Source of the DNA: Pseudomonas sp. ERMR1:02
GTDB taxonomy: Bacteria; Pseudomonadota; Gammaproteobacteria; Pseudomonadales; Pseudomonadaceae
Direction: 5' to 3'
DNA length: 64,000 nucleotides
Assembly: GCF_002277815.1 (NCBI RefSeq)
Contig: NZ_NKJI01000012.1
Location: forward strand, 62,001 to 126,000
Shown: positions 56,355 to 64,000 of the stretch, piece after piece
How positions within the stretch are numbered: the first letter of the stretch is position 1
Layout of the letters: each line of letters begins with the position of its first letter
Notes under the pieces: generated by a model
Told to the model about the DNA's origin: nothing
Database searches by the model: none
Seen by the model: only the letters and a program-made list of their open reading frames with translations
Translations under genes and position numbers: made by a program

Positions 56355-57607
56355 TTGCGCAGCTCCATGTGAGGGCGTTGCATGGGCAGCAGACCTTGAG
56401 GACGCCAGATCATCATCAGCACCATCAAGGCGCCGAACATCAACATGCGATATTCACTGAATTCACGCATCATTTCCGGCAACAGGATCATCACCGTGGC
56501 GGCGAGTACGACGCCCAGTTGTGAACCCATGCCACCGAGTACCACGATGGCGAGAATGGTCGCCGACTCGATGAAGGTGAACGATTCCGGTGTCACCAGC
56601 CCTTGGCGCGCAGCGAAGAAGCTGCCGGCGAAACCGGCGAAGCAGGCACCGAGGGTGAAGGCCGAGAGCTTGATGATGGTCGGGTTCAGACCCAGCGCAC
56701 GGCAGGCGATTTCGTCTTCTCGCAGCGCTTCCCAGGCGCGGCCTAGTGGCATGCGCAGCAAGCGGTTGATGACGAACAGGGCGAACAGCGCAAGCAACAA
56801 CGCAACCAGGTAAAGGAAGATCACCTTGTTGATCGAGTTGTATTCCAGGCCGAAGTACTCGTGGAAGGTCTGCAGGCCTTCAGCGGCTTTACGTTCGAAG
56901 GTCAGGCCGAAGAACGTTGGTTTCTCGATGTTGCTGATGCCGTTCGGACCACCCGTGAGGCCGGTCAGGTTACGCAGGAACAGACGGATGATTTCACCGA
57001 AGCCCAGGGTAACGATCGCCAGGTAGTCACCGCGTAGACGCAGTACCGGGAAGCCGAGCAGGAAGCCGAAAGTGGCCGCCATCATCCCGGCAATTGGAAG
57101 GCAGATCCAGAAGCTCAGACCGTAGTAGTGGGACAGCAGCGCATAACTGTAGGCGCCGACGGCATAGAAGCCGACGTAACCGAGGTCGAGCAGACCGGCC
57201 AGACCGACCACGATGTTCAAACCCAGGCCGAGCATCACATAGATCAGCACCAGCGTAGCGATATCCACCGCACCACGGGAGCCGAAGAACGGCCAGACCA
57301 GTGCACCGATGATCAACGCAATGATGATCCAGCGCTGCGTGGTTGGCAGGGTCAGGAAGTTACTGGCCTTGGCAGGCATTACCGGCATGTTGGGCGAGGA
57401 TTTCCAGGCCGCGCTGATCTGCTGGTCGAACAGCACCCGCAGGAACATCAGCACCGAGCACACGGCGATGGTAATCAGCGTTGCAGTGCTGGTGCCATGG
57501 ACTTCGAGGTTGATACCGACGATGGTCAGCTTCAGACCCAGTACCGGATACGCCACCGCCCAAACCAATAGCGCGCTGAACAACGCCTGTTTAAGATTCC
57601 TAGTCAT
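56351..57607 (-). CDS. braE: Branched-chain amino acid ABC transporter, permease BraE (LivM)
   Basis: A 418-residue inner-membrane permease with an N-terminal extension of two spans, typical of the Pseudomonas form, followed by the LivM core (GLNIVVGLAGLLDLGYVGFYAVGAY). It overlaps braD and braF by four bases each. Confidence 0.95.
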   Translation of the reverse strand: MTRNLKQALFSALLVWAVAYPVLGLKLTIVGINLEVHGTSTATLITIAVCSVLMFLRVLFDQQISAAWKSSPNMPVMPAKASNFLTLPTTQRWIIIALIIGALVWPFFGSRGAVDIATLVLIYVMLGLGLNIVVGLAGLLDLGYVGFYAVGAYSYALLSHYYGLSFWICLPIAGMMAATFGFLLGFPVLRLRGDYLAIVTLGFGEIIRLFLRNLTGLTGGPNGISNIEKPTFFGLTFERKAAEGLQTFHEYFGLEYNSINKVIFLYLVALLLALFALFVINRLLRMPLGRAWEALREDEIACRALGLNPTIIKLSAFTLGACFAGFAGSFFAARQGLVTPESFTFIESATILAIVVLGGMGSQLGVVLAATVMILLPEMMREFSEYRMLMFGALMVLMMIWRPQGLLPMQRPHMELRK

Positions 57608-58527
57608 ACTTTCTCAACCTCCGGACGGCCCAGCAGGCCGGTTGGCCGGAACAACAACACCAGAACCAGTAGACCGAACGCCACGACGTCCTTGTACTGG
57701 TCGCCGAAGATATCGGCACCAAAGGCTTCCGCCACCCCAAGCACGATCCCGCCGAGCATGGCGCCCGGAATGCTGCCGATACCGCCAAGTACCGCTGCGG
57801 TGAAGGCCTTGAGGCCGACCAGGAAACCGGCGTTCGGGTTGATCACGCCGTATTGCATGCTCAGCAGCACGGCAGCGATCGCGGCCAGCGCGGCACCGAC
57901 GACGAAGGTCAGGGCGATGATGTTGTTGGTGTTGATACCCAGCAGGTTGGCCATCTTGATGTCTTCGGCACAGGCGCGGCAGGCGCGACCCAGGCGGGAG
58001 CGGGAGATGAACATTGTCAGGCCAAGCATGGCAACCAGGGTCACCACGAACACCACGATTTGCATGTAGGAAATCAGCACTTCATGTGCGCCACCTGGCC
58101 CGATGGAGAAATTTCCGGGGATCAGGTTGGGAATGGATTTGTCCTTGGAGTCTTGCGCCAGCAGAACCGTGTTCTGCAGGAAGATCGACATGCCGATGGC
58201 GGAAATCAGTGGAATCAGACGGTTGCTGCCGCGCAAGGGGCGGTAGGCAATCCGTTCGATACTGTAGCCGTAGGCACTGGTTACGACGATGGTCGCGAGA
58301 AAAGCGGCGGTCATCAACAGCGGAACACTGTCGAGTCCCAGCATGGACAGGCCCGCAATGGCGATGAACGCCACGTAGGAGCCAATCATGTACACCTCGC
58401 CGTGGGCGAAGTTGATCATTCCAATGATGCCGTAAACCATCGTATAGCCGATGGCGATCAGGGCATACGTGCTGCCAATGGTCAGACCATTAACCAGCTG
58501 TTGGAAGAAGTGATAGATGTCAGGCAT
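57604..58527 (-). CDS. braD: Branched-chain amino acid ABC transporter, permease BraD (LivH)
   Basis: A 307-residue permease with LTIGSTYALIAIGYTMVYGI and NFAHGEVYMIGSY, as in LivH. It forms the channel with BraE. It lies about 230 bases after braC, with a terminator-like hairpin in between. Confidence 0.95.
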   Translation of the reverse strand: MPDIYHFFQQLVNGLTIGSTYALIAIGYTMVYGIIGMINFAHGEVYMIGSYVAFIAIAGLSMLGLDSVPLLMTAAFLATIVVTSAYGYSIERIAYRPLRGSNRLIPLISAIGMSIFLQNTVLLAQDSKDKSIPNLIPGNFSIGPGGAHEVLISYMQIVVFVVTLVAMLGLTMFISRSRLGRACRACAEDIKMANLLGINTNNIIALTFVVGAALAAIAAVLLSMQYGVINPNAGFLVGLKAFTAAVLGGIGSIPGAMLGGIVLGVAEAFGADIFGDQYKDVVAFGLLVLVLLFRPTGLLGRPEVEKV

Positions 58528-58707
58528 TACAGCGCTCCTAAAAACCTGATACGCATTTCACTGGTGGAGTCATTTTCCCGCCCGAGCCCCGCGGATCTGC
58601 ATCCACTTCGAATTCGGGGTTTGCCAGCGAACCGCTGATGACGGTTTTGAGATTTTCAGGTGGGGAGACTAGCGGATCACGCCAGCGCGGCCCAATACGT
58701 TCGTAAA

Positions 58708-58737
58708 ACAAAGCCCACGGCACGCCGTGGGCTTTGT
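58708..58737 (-). terminator. Attenuator-like hairpin between braC and braD
   Basis: A 13-base perfect stem (ACAAAGCCCACGG / CCGTGGGCTTTGT) followed by TTTT on the minus strand, 23 bases after braC. It would let most transcripts stop after the binding protein. Confidence 0.8.
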
Positions 58738-58759
58738 TGGCAGTCAGTCAGGCAAGGCC

Positions 58760-59887
58760 TTACTGAGGCGAAGCTTCAGTTTTAGGTTTGCCGAAGTGCC
58801 ACTCGTAAACCACAAATTTGAAGTCTTTCAGGTCGCCCTTGGCGTCGAAGCTCAGGTCGCCAGTTGGAGTCTTGAAGGTGCCTTTGTGGATGGCTTCAGC
58901 CACTTTGGCAGGGTCTTCGCTCTTGGCGGCAGTGATACCACCGGCAATGACTTCCACAGCCGAATAGGCCGGGAACACGAACGGACCGCTTGGATCTTCT
59001 TTCTTGGCCTTGAACGCGTCAGCCAGGGCGACGTTGGCCGGATCCTGGTCGAAGGATTTCGGCAGGGTCACCAGCAGGCCTTCGGAAGCGTCCTTGGCGA
59101 TCTGCGAAATGGAGTCGTTACCCACGCCTTCCGGACCCATGAACTTGGCTTTCAGGCCTTTTTCCTGGGATTGACGCAGGATCAGACCCAGCTCCGGGTG
59201 GTAGCCGCCGTAGTAGACGAAGTCGACATTGGCTTGCTTGAGCTTGGAGATCATCGAAGAGAAGTCTTTGTCGCCGGCGTTGATGCCTTCGAACACGGCA
59301 ACCTTGACGCCTTTGCCTTCCAAAGTTTTCTTCACGGCGGTGGCGATGCCTTCACCGTATTGCTGTTTGTCGTGCAGTACAGCAACGATTTTCGGTTTTA
59401 CGTGATCGGCAATGTAGTTACCGGCGGCAGGGCCTTGGGCGCTGTCCAGACCGATGGTGCGGAACACCATTTTGTAACCACGATTGGTGATGTCCGGGCT
59501 GGTTGCAGCCGGGGTGATCATGATCACGCCTTCGTCTTCGTAGATGTCCGAAGCCGGTTGAGTGGAGCTGGAGCACAGGTGACCGACCACGAATTTCACG
59601 CCGTCGTTGACGACTTTGTTCGCGACCGCTACCGCTTGTTTTGGATCACAGGCGTCATCGTATTCAACGGCTTCGAGTTTCTTGCCGTCTACGCCGCCTT
59701 TGGCGTTGATCTGTTCGATGGCCATTTTGGCGCCACTGAACTGCATGTCGCCGTACTGGGCTACAGGACCGGTTTTAGGGCCGGCGATGCCGATCTTGAT
59801 GGTGTCAGCTGCGAACGAATGGCTGGCAACCCCGGCCAGAACCATAGCGGCAAACAGTTTGGAAATCTGCTTAGTAGCCTTAGTCAT
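58760..59887 (-). CDS. braC: Branched-chain amino acid-binding periplasmic protein BraC (LivK)
   Basis: A 375-residue periplasmic binding protein with a 26-residue signal peptide ending SHSFAADTIK. Type I fold with IGIAGPKTGPVAQYGDMQF and DDACDPKQAVAVANKVVNDG; the pair of cysteines forms the known N-lobe disulfide. It binds Leu, Ile, Val and Ala. First gene of the operon. Confidence 0.95.
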   Translation of the reverse strand: MTKATKQISKLFAAMVLAGVASHSFAADTIKIGIAGPKTGPVAQYGDMQFSGAKMAIEQINAKGGVDGKKLEAVEYDDACDPKQAVAVANKVVNDGVKFVVGHLCSSSTQPASDIYEDEGVIMITPAATSPDITNRGYKMVFRTIGLDSAQGPAAGNYIADHVKPKIVAVLHDKQQYGEGIATAVKKTLEGKGVKVAVFEGINAGDKDFSSMISKLKQANVDFVYYGGYHPELGLILRQSQEKGLKAKFMGPEGVGNDSISQIAKDASEGLLVTLPKSFDQDPANVALADAFKAKKEDPSGPFVFPAYSAVEVIAGGITAAKSEDPAKVAEAIHKGTFKTPTGDLSFDAKGDLKDFKFVVYEWHFGKPKTEASPQ

Positions 59888-60234
59888 AGTGCTCCACTCT
59901 TACTGTTGTAGTTTTTATAGTCCTGGCGCCGTCGGCAGCAGAACCGGGTCAGTATCTACGACATTCCCCGGAAAAGCCCCTCGGCAACTGTACCGGTACA
60001 GTGTAGAGCGCCGATTGTCAGCCTGGGAAGCTGGCGCCAGGGGGCAAAACTTGGGGGTGTCGCTTTTTTGAAAGAAAAAGACAGAATTGCGGCGGGTGGT
60101 GACGGGCTTATAGCCAGATTCCGTGCATTCCTTGGCTTTCCTGCTCTTTTCATTCAGTGACTCAATTTGCATCTGGGTTTTCTACCAGACCACCGACGTT
60201 ATCATTGCGTCGATTTCTTTTCCGGACCGGACCC
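59888..60234. other. Gene-free region upstream of braC
   Basis: A 347-base region between braC and the divergent DUF2288 gene. It contains a perfect 16-base palindrome (59987-60002) described separately; the remaining sequence shows no clear gene. Confidence 0.5.
59987..60002. promoter_or_regulatory. Perfect palindrome upstream of braC, candidate operator
   Basis: ACTGTACCGGTACAGT is fully self-complementary and lies 100 bases before the braC start codon in a gene-free region. Its form suggests a site for a dimeric regulator; the protein is not known to me. Confidence 0.5.
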
Positions 60235-60539
60235 ATGACTGAAGAACCTAGCACCCTCTATGCCAAGCTGCTTGGTGAAACCGCATCTATTACCTGGAAG
60301 GAGTTGGAGCCGTTCTTCGCCAAGGGTGCCCTATTGTGGGTCGACCCTGGCCTGGATTTGATCGCCGCCGCCGAGGCCGTAGCTACCGACGAAGGCCAGA
60401 AAGTGGCTGCCTGGTTGGCCGCCGACAAGGTCGCCAAGCTGTCTGAAACGCGGGCGCTAGATCTTTTGAGCGTGATCCGGAGTTATGGGCGGTGGTCGTT
60501 TCGCCCTGGATTCTGATCCAGGAAAGGGCAAAGGCCTGA
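60235..60539 (+). CDS. DUF2288 family protein, frameshifted
   Basis: About 101 residues after correction, soluble, acidic. The sequence TLYAKLLGETASITWKELEPFFAKG is typical of the family. As written it stops at 60516. Adding one G at 60468 (TTGAGC to TTGGAGC) gives ALDLLERDPELWAVVVSPWILIQ and a stop at 60537-60539. Function unknown. Confidence 0.85.
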
Positions 60540-60836
60540 ATGTGCGCACCTCTTTGGTGCGCGTCGTTGCCGTCTAAAAGTGTGTAGCCGAGTAGCGTGA
60601 TGGCATGTTGCCGTAGAGAAAAGCCACAGCCTCACGGTGACGTAAACGTAACGGGAACAGTTGAGCGAGCAGCCTGAGGGCTGCTTAATTGTTTCTGGAG
60701 GTTGGTGTGTGATCGTTCCCATGCTCCGCGTGGGAATGCAGCCAGGGACGCTCTGCGTCCCAAAAAGCGGACGCGGAGCGTCCGGTGAGGCATTCCCACG
60801 CAGAGCGTGGGAACGATCAAGGGAGTGGCGCTTTTA
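60540..60836. other. Gene-free region after DUF2288, with hairpins and a repeat
   Basis: Holds a GCGCACC/GGTGCGC hairpin (60544-60562), a GCAGCC/GGCTGC hairpin followed by TTAATTGTTT (about 60669-60694) that may end the DUF2288 transcript, and the palindromic repeat at 60711-60818. Confidence 0.5.
60711..60818. repeat. Palindromic repeat, GATCGTTCCCACGC class
   Basis: Same family as 54715-54821 but in the opposite internal order; arms GATCGTTCCCATGCTCCGC... and the near reverse complement. Confidence 0.9.
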
Positions 60837-63030
60837 TTAGGCGGTCTTACCCGTATGGTTATTCAGCGAAATAACCTTGGTCTTGCCAATGCGATGACGG
60901 TAGATCTCGCGCAGGTACTTTATCGCTTTTTTCACGCAATCCCGGGATAGGCGGATGTCGTTGATCGAGACGAACTTGTCCTTGTCGTTGATCAGCTCGC
61001 GGTACTTTTTCTCGTACATCGGTTTGATCGCGTACCAGTTGGTATCGAGGATCTTCGCCGGGTTCTCGAACTCGTTGAGCAGGTCGTCGATCCGCTCTTC
61101 GTCGAATTCTTCATTGATGATGAAGTCCAGCATCGAGTTGTCCAGGGTTTCGTCGAAGCGGTACGGACTGCGCGCGAAGCAACGTTTGATGAAAGCCACG
61201 ATCAGCGTCAGGAAGTCGTCCGACAGGCACGGGCTTTTGGCGATCAGGGTGGTCAGCGACAGGTTGGCCGAGGCGCCGATCACCAGCGCATAGCGCTTGA
61301 GTGTGGTATTGGGGAACAGGTTGTTGAGGTGAGTCTTCAACCGGTTCAAGTCCATGTAGGACAGCTTGTAGTCTTTGGGCAAGGAAACGATCGACACCAC
61401 CGACGAGCAGTTCTTGAAGAAATGCAGGTCGTGCAGGGCCGCCGCGTCATAGCCAGAGTTCTTGTACTGCTCCAGCGCGGCGCGATAGCGCTTGGACTCG
61501 ATCGGCAGCAGGCTGATGCCTTCGATGGCCTGGGTGACCTTGTTGAAGTGCGGCAGGTCGATGGAACGGAAGAACAGATCGTCGATGTTCAGGCGCTGCG
61601 GCTCCTTCTCGAACACCTTGAACTTGTCGCTGGTAGGCACCGGGGTTTCCGGAACTACCGACTCGGCGTAGGCAATCGCCACCGGCCCGGCCAGGCTCAT
61701 GAACAGGTCGTTGGCATCCAGGCGAATGGTTTCGCCGATGTCGATGCCGGCACGACGGAAATAGTTCTGGTCGTAGTCGGTGGTCACCGCCTGCGCCGTC
61801 AGAATGTTGAAGATCTGCTGCGAGATGTATTGGTTGGCATGCTTTTCCATGGCATTGACATCAATGTTCTGGATGTTGCCATCGTCGCTTTCTTCGGCGT
61901 AACGCATGATGTCGTTGGAGATCAGCATCATCGCGTTCCACGGGCGGATACGGCCCATGACACTGGCTTCGCTGCTGTCTTCGTTGGCGAAGTTGTAGGA
62001 GAAGTCCCACTCTTCCGACAGGTATTTGCACAGCAGACGACCGGCGTTGATGTGCAGCGCTTCGGACATTTCACTGCGGTGATCGGAAATGTTCGGCAGC
62101 ACGCAAATGCCGCTGGTGAAGATCGGTTCGAAGACGAAGGAGTGACCGCTCTTGCTGTCGTGCTCGTCGATCGGCTTGGTGTCGAACGTCTTGTTCATGT
62201 ACGAGTGCTGCTGGGCCAGGCCGAATTCCGAGGCCATGCCTGAACCTGTACCGCCGCCGGCGCTGAAGATCGAGAAGTACAGGCGCGACTGGTTGGCCTT
62301 GATGCCGCAGCTGTCGATCAGGTACGAGTGAATCATCTTCCAGTCAGGGCTGGAGAAACGCTGGGTGTCCTTGTTCAGGATGATCTTGGCCAGGTATTGG
62401 CCGAGAATCGGTGCGTTACCGGCGCCACCGGCGTGGACTTCCGACAAGTCCATGATTTTCATTTTGCTGTAGTCGCGCAGGAAGCCGCTTTTTTCGCCCT
62501 TGCGTGAGAAACGGATGCGACCGGCGATATCTTTGTCGAGGTCACCGAGCATCACCAGCGGTTCTACCAGGAACACCGGTTTGGTGGCTTTGTTGGGCAT
62601 CAGGCGCAGGTTGTTGCGAATCCACTGTGCCGGGCTGTAGCCTTTTCGGCGAAGCGCTTGTCCGGCGACAGGCGATCCTCGTTGTTGAATTCATTGAGGT
62701 AGAACTTGCGGGCGTTGTACACCAGCTCCGCGACATCCAGCGCAATATTCGAACCGCAGCGACCCAGGCCGATCAGGCACACCGACGGAAATTCCTGATT
62801 GTTGTGCTGCTCGTTGTCGCCGTCCAGGTGCGGAGGACGCGGGAATACCATGTCGCGCAGTCCGTCGAGGTTATCGAGGATACGGTCAGTATTGGTTTCG
62901 GTGAAGTACAGGTATTGCTGAGTCGCCAGCGGGCGTGACGGGAGCAATGGCTTCGACGGGACAGGGCTGTTCGCCGCAGGCTCAAGGTCAGGTCGGATAC
63001 CGCAGTGGCCGGGTTATTTTTAGAAGTCAT
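60837..63030 (-). CDS. Chromosomal tubulin/FtsZ-like GTPase (Tubulin_2-like), two frameshifts
   Basis: A protein of about 731 residues after correction. The nucleotide-binding loops of the tubulin/FtsZ superfamily are recognisable in order: T1-like IGLGRCGSN (about residue 88), T3-like GGAGNAPILGQ (about 203) and the T4 signature SAGGGTGSGMA (GGGTGSG about 259-265). A guanine-contact region (WNAMMLISND), a long H7-like helix and a possible T7 segment (IRLDANDLFMSL) follow. The remaining 300 residues have no similarity I recognise. Adding one base to the T run at 62643-62646 and one near 62983 joins three frames and gives the start MTSKNNPATAVSDLTLEPA. No partner gene is adjacent. It is not FtsZ, which is about 390 residues and lies with division genes. 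Confidence 0.85.
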
Positions 63031-63229
63031 TGTTCGCCATGTACCTGGGCTGGTTTGGTCGGGCGACACGCTGTCGTCGAACCGTCACGGAATGAGAACT
63101 CGCATCTTTTATCAGCGCGTATTTGGCCCAAGCGTCAGAGCCGTGGCCTGAGCATCGCTCGGGGGAATCCTTTCCTGAGTCATGATGAATCGGCCAATAT
63201 TCAGTGATCTTTAATCAAAAGGAGGCAAA

Positions 63230-64000
63230 ATGATGTCAACGCTACCTTCGTTGGGGTTTGCCGGAATAGGTCTGATGGGGTTGCCGATGTGCAGACGCCT
63301 GCTAGCGGCGGGATATCCGCTGACGGTATGGAACCGTAATCCGGCCAAATGCGCGCCGTTGGTCGAGGCCGGTGCGCGTCAGGTCCTAACGCCGGCAGAG
63401 TTGTGCCGGCACGCTGATGTGTTGATGTTGTGCCTGGCGGACACAGCAGTGGTACGTGAGGTGGTGTTTGGTGCGGCCGGGGTGGCCGAAGGGGCGAAAA
63501 GCGGCCAGTTGCTGGTGGATTTTTCCAGCCTGGAACCCACGGCAACGCGGGAAATGGCGGCAGAGCTTGTCAGCAAAACCGGGATGGGCTGGCTCGATGC
63601 ACCGGTATCCGGCGGCGTGGTCGGTGCCGAGGTGGGCAGCCTGGCGATCATGGTCGGTGGCGATGCGGCGGATCTTGCGCGAATAAAACCGGTGTTGCTG
63701 AGTCTTGGCCAGCGCGTGACGCACATGGGCGCTGTCGGGGCGGGGCAGGTGACCAAGGCCTGCAATCAGATGATTGTGGCCTGCAATGCCCTGGTGATTG
63801 CCGAAGTGGTGGCGCTGGCGGAGCGTTCCGGGGTTGATGCGAGCCTGATTGCCGAGGCGTTGGCCGGTGGTTTTGCCGATTCAAAACCCTTGCAGATCCT
63901 CGCCCCGCAAATGGCCGAGAGCCGGTTCGAACCGGTGAAATGGCACGTGCGGACCTTGCTCAAGGACCTCGACACGGCGGTGAAGTTTCCCGCGAGCAGG
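63230..64000 (+). CDS. NAD(P)-dependent 3-hydroxyisobutyrate dehydrogenase-family protein (3' end outside window)
   Basis: Translating from the ATG at 63230 (GGAGG four bases upstream) gives at least 257 residues with no stop before the window ends. The nucleotide-binding motif is GFAGIGLMGLPM. The substrate block DAPVSGGVVGAEVGSLAIMVGG and the catalytic Lys in GAGQVTKACNQMIVA are those of the beta-hydroxyacid dehydrogenase family (GarR/GlxR/MmsB). Substrate uncertain: tartronate semialdehyde and 3-hydroxyisobutyrate are the usual choices. It is divergent from the tubulin-like gene across 199 bases. Confidence 0.92.
   Translation, partial: MMSTLPSLGFAGIGLMGLPMCRRLLAAGYPLTVWNRNPAKCAPLVEAGARQVLTPAELCRHADVLMLCLADTAVVREVVFGAAGVAEGAKSGQLLVDFSSLEPTATREMAAELVSKTGMGWLDAPVSGGVVGAEVGSLAIMVGGDAADLARIKPVLLSLGQRVTHMGAVGAGQVTKACNQMIVACNALVIAEVVALAERSGVDASLIAEALAGGFADSKPLQILAPQMAESRFEPVKWHVRTLLKDLDTAVKFPASR

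Noticed and set aside
60837..63030. Phage or plasmid tubulin (PhuZ/TubZ)
   Set aside because: There are no phage or plasmid genes nearby, and the protein is much longer than either family.

Overview
The window looks like a chromosomal segment of a Pseudomonas of the P. fluorescens group. Gene content and order resemble several P. aeruginosa PAO1 blocks as I remember them: rimO-kup, mprF with a VirJ-type hydrolase, dinB, proS; quiP through dinG, pdxH and a glycine-zipper lipoprotein; and braCDEFG. It also carries many REP inverted pairs of the type common in fluorescent pseudomonads. The gene identifications come from reading the sequence; the synteny statements come from memory and were not checked against a database.

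Layout. Positions 1-8.2 kb hold a GNAT acetyltransferase (cut by the window edge), rimO, the potassium transporter kup, and the coupled pair mprF/virJ-like for making and breaking aminoacyl-phosphatidylglycerol. Positions 8.5-18 kb hold two tandem initiator tRNA genes, SOS-regulated dinB, a lipoprotein, proS, an AmpG-like transporter, an alkyltransferase-like DNA repair protein, a DUF481 outer-membrane protein, a cold-shock protein and dcd. Positions 18-28.7 kb hold the four-gene ligase-associated DNA repair set (PdeM, Lhr-type helicase, ATP-dependent ligase, MBL exonuclease), split into two pairs by a five-gene basic amino acid ABC transporter. Positions 28.8-36.9 kb hold the AHL acylase quiP, an isochorismatase-like protein, SEC-C, LEA and YchJ proteins, two OmpA-like lipoproteins and a collagen-like protein. 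An IS256-family element (36966-38336) sits in the loop of a REP pair. Positions 38.4-54.7 kb hold a CopD-like protein, SOS-regulated dinG, a GH50-like glycosidase, an esterase, a third OmpA lipoprotein, pdxH, nhaA, a cysteine-synthase-like enzyme, an FAD oxidoreductase and a divergent SDR/LysR pair. Positions 54.9-60 kb hold the branched-chain amino acid transporter braCDEFG. The end holds a DUF2288 protein, a chromosomal tubulin/FtsZ-like GTPase and a partial 3-hydroxyisobutyrate dehydrogenase-family gene.

Two themes dominate. First, DNA maintenance: dinB, dinG, ATL, Lhr/PdeM, ligase/exonuclease and dcd lie in one 24-kb stretch plus dinG, and dinB and dinG each have a good LexA box. Second, envelope functions: MprF/VirJ, AmpG, DUF481, three OmpA lipoproteins, a glycine-zipper lipoprotein and NhaA.

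A caution about the sequence itself. Fourteen single-base deletions, nearly all in mononucleotide runs, break otherwise intact genes (kup, mprF twice, the Lhr helicase, the M14-family gene twice, the permease, CopD, nhaA, the cysteine-synthase-like gene, the FAD enzyme, DUF2288, and the tubulin-like gene twice). Restoring one base each time gives a family-typical, in-frame protein. I read these as sequencing or assembly errors rather than real gene decay, and I annotate the corrected spans.
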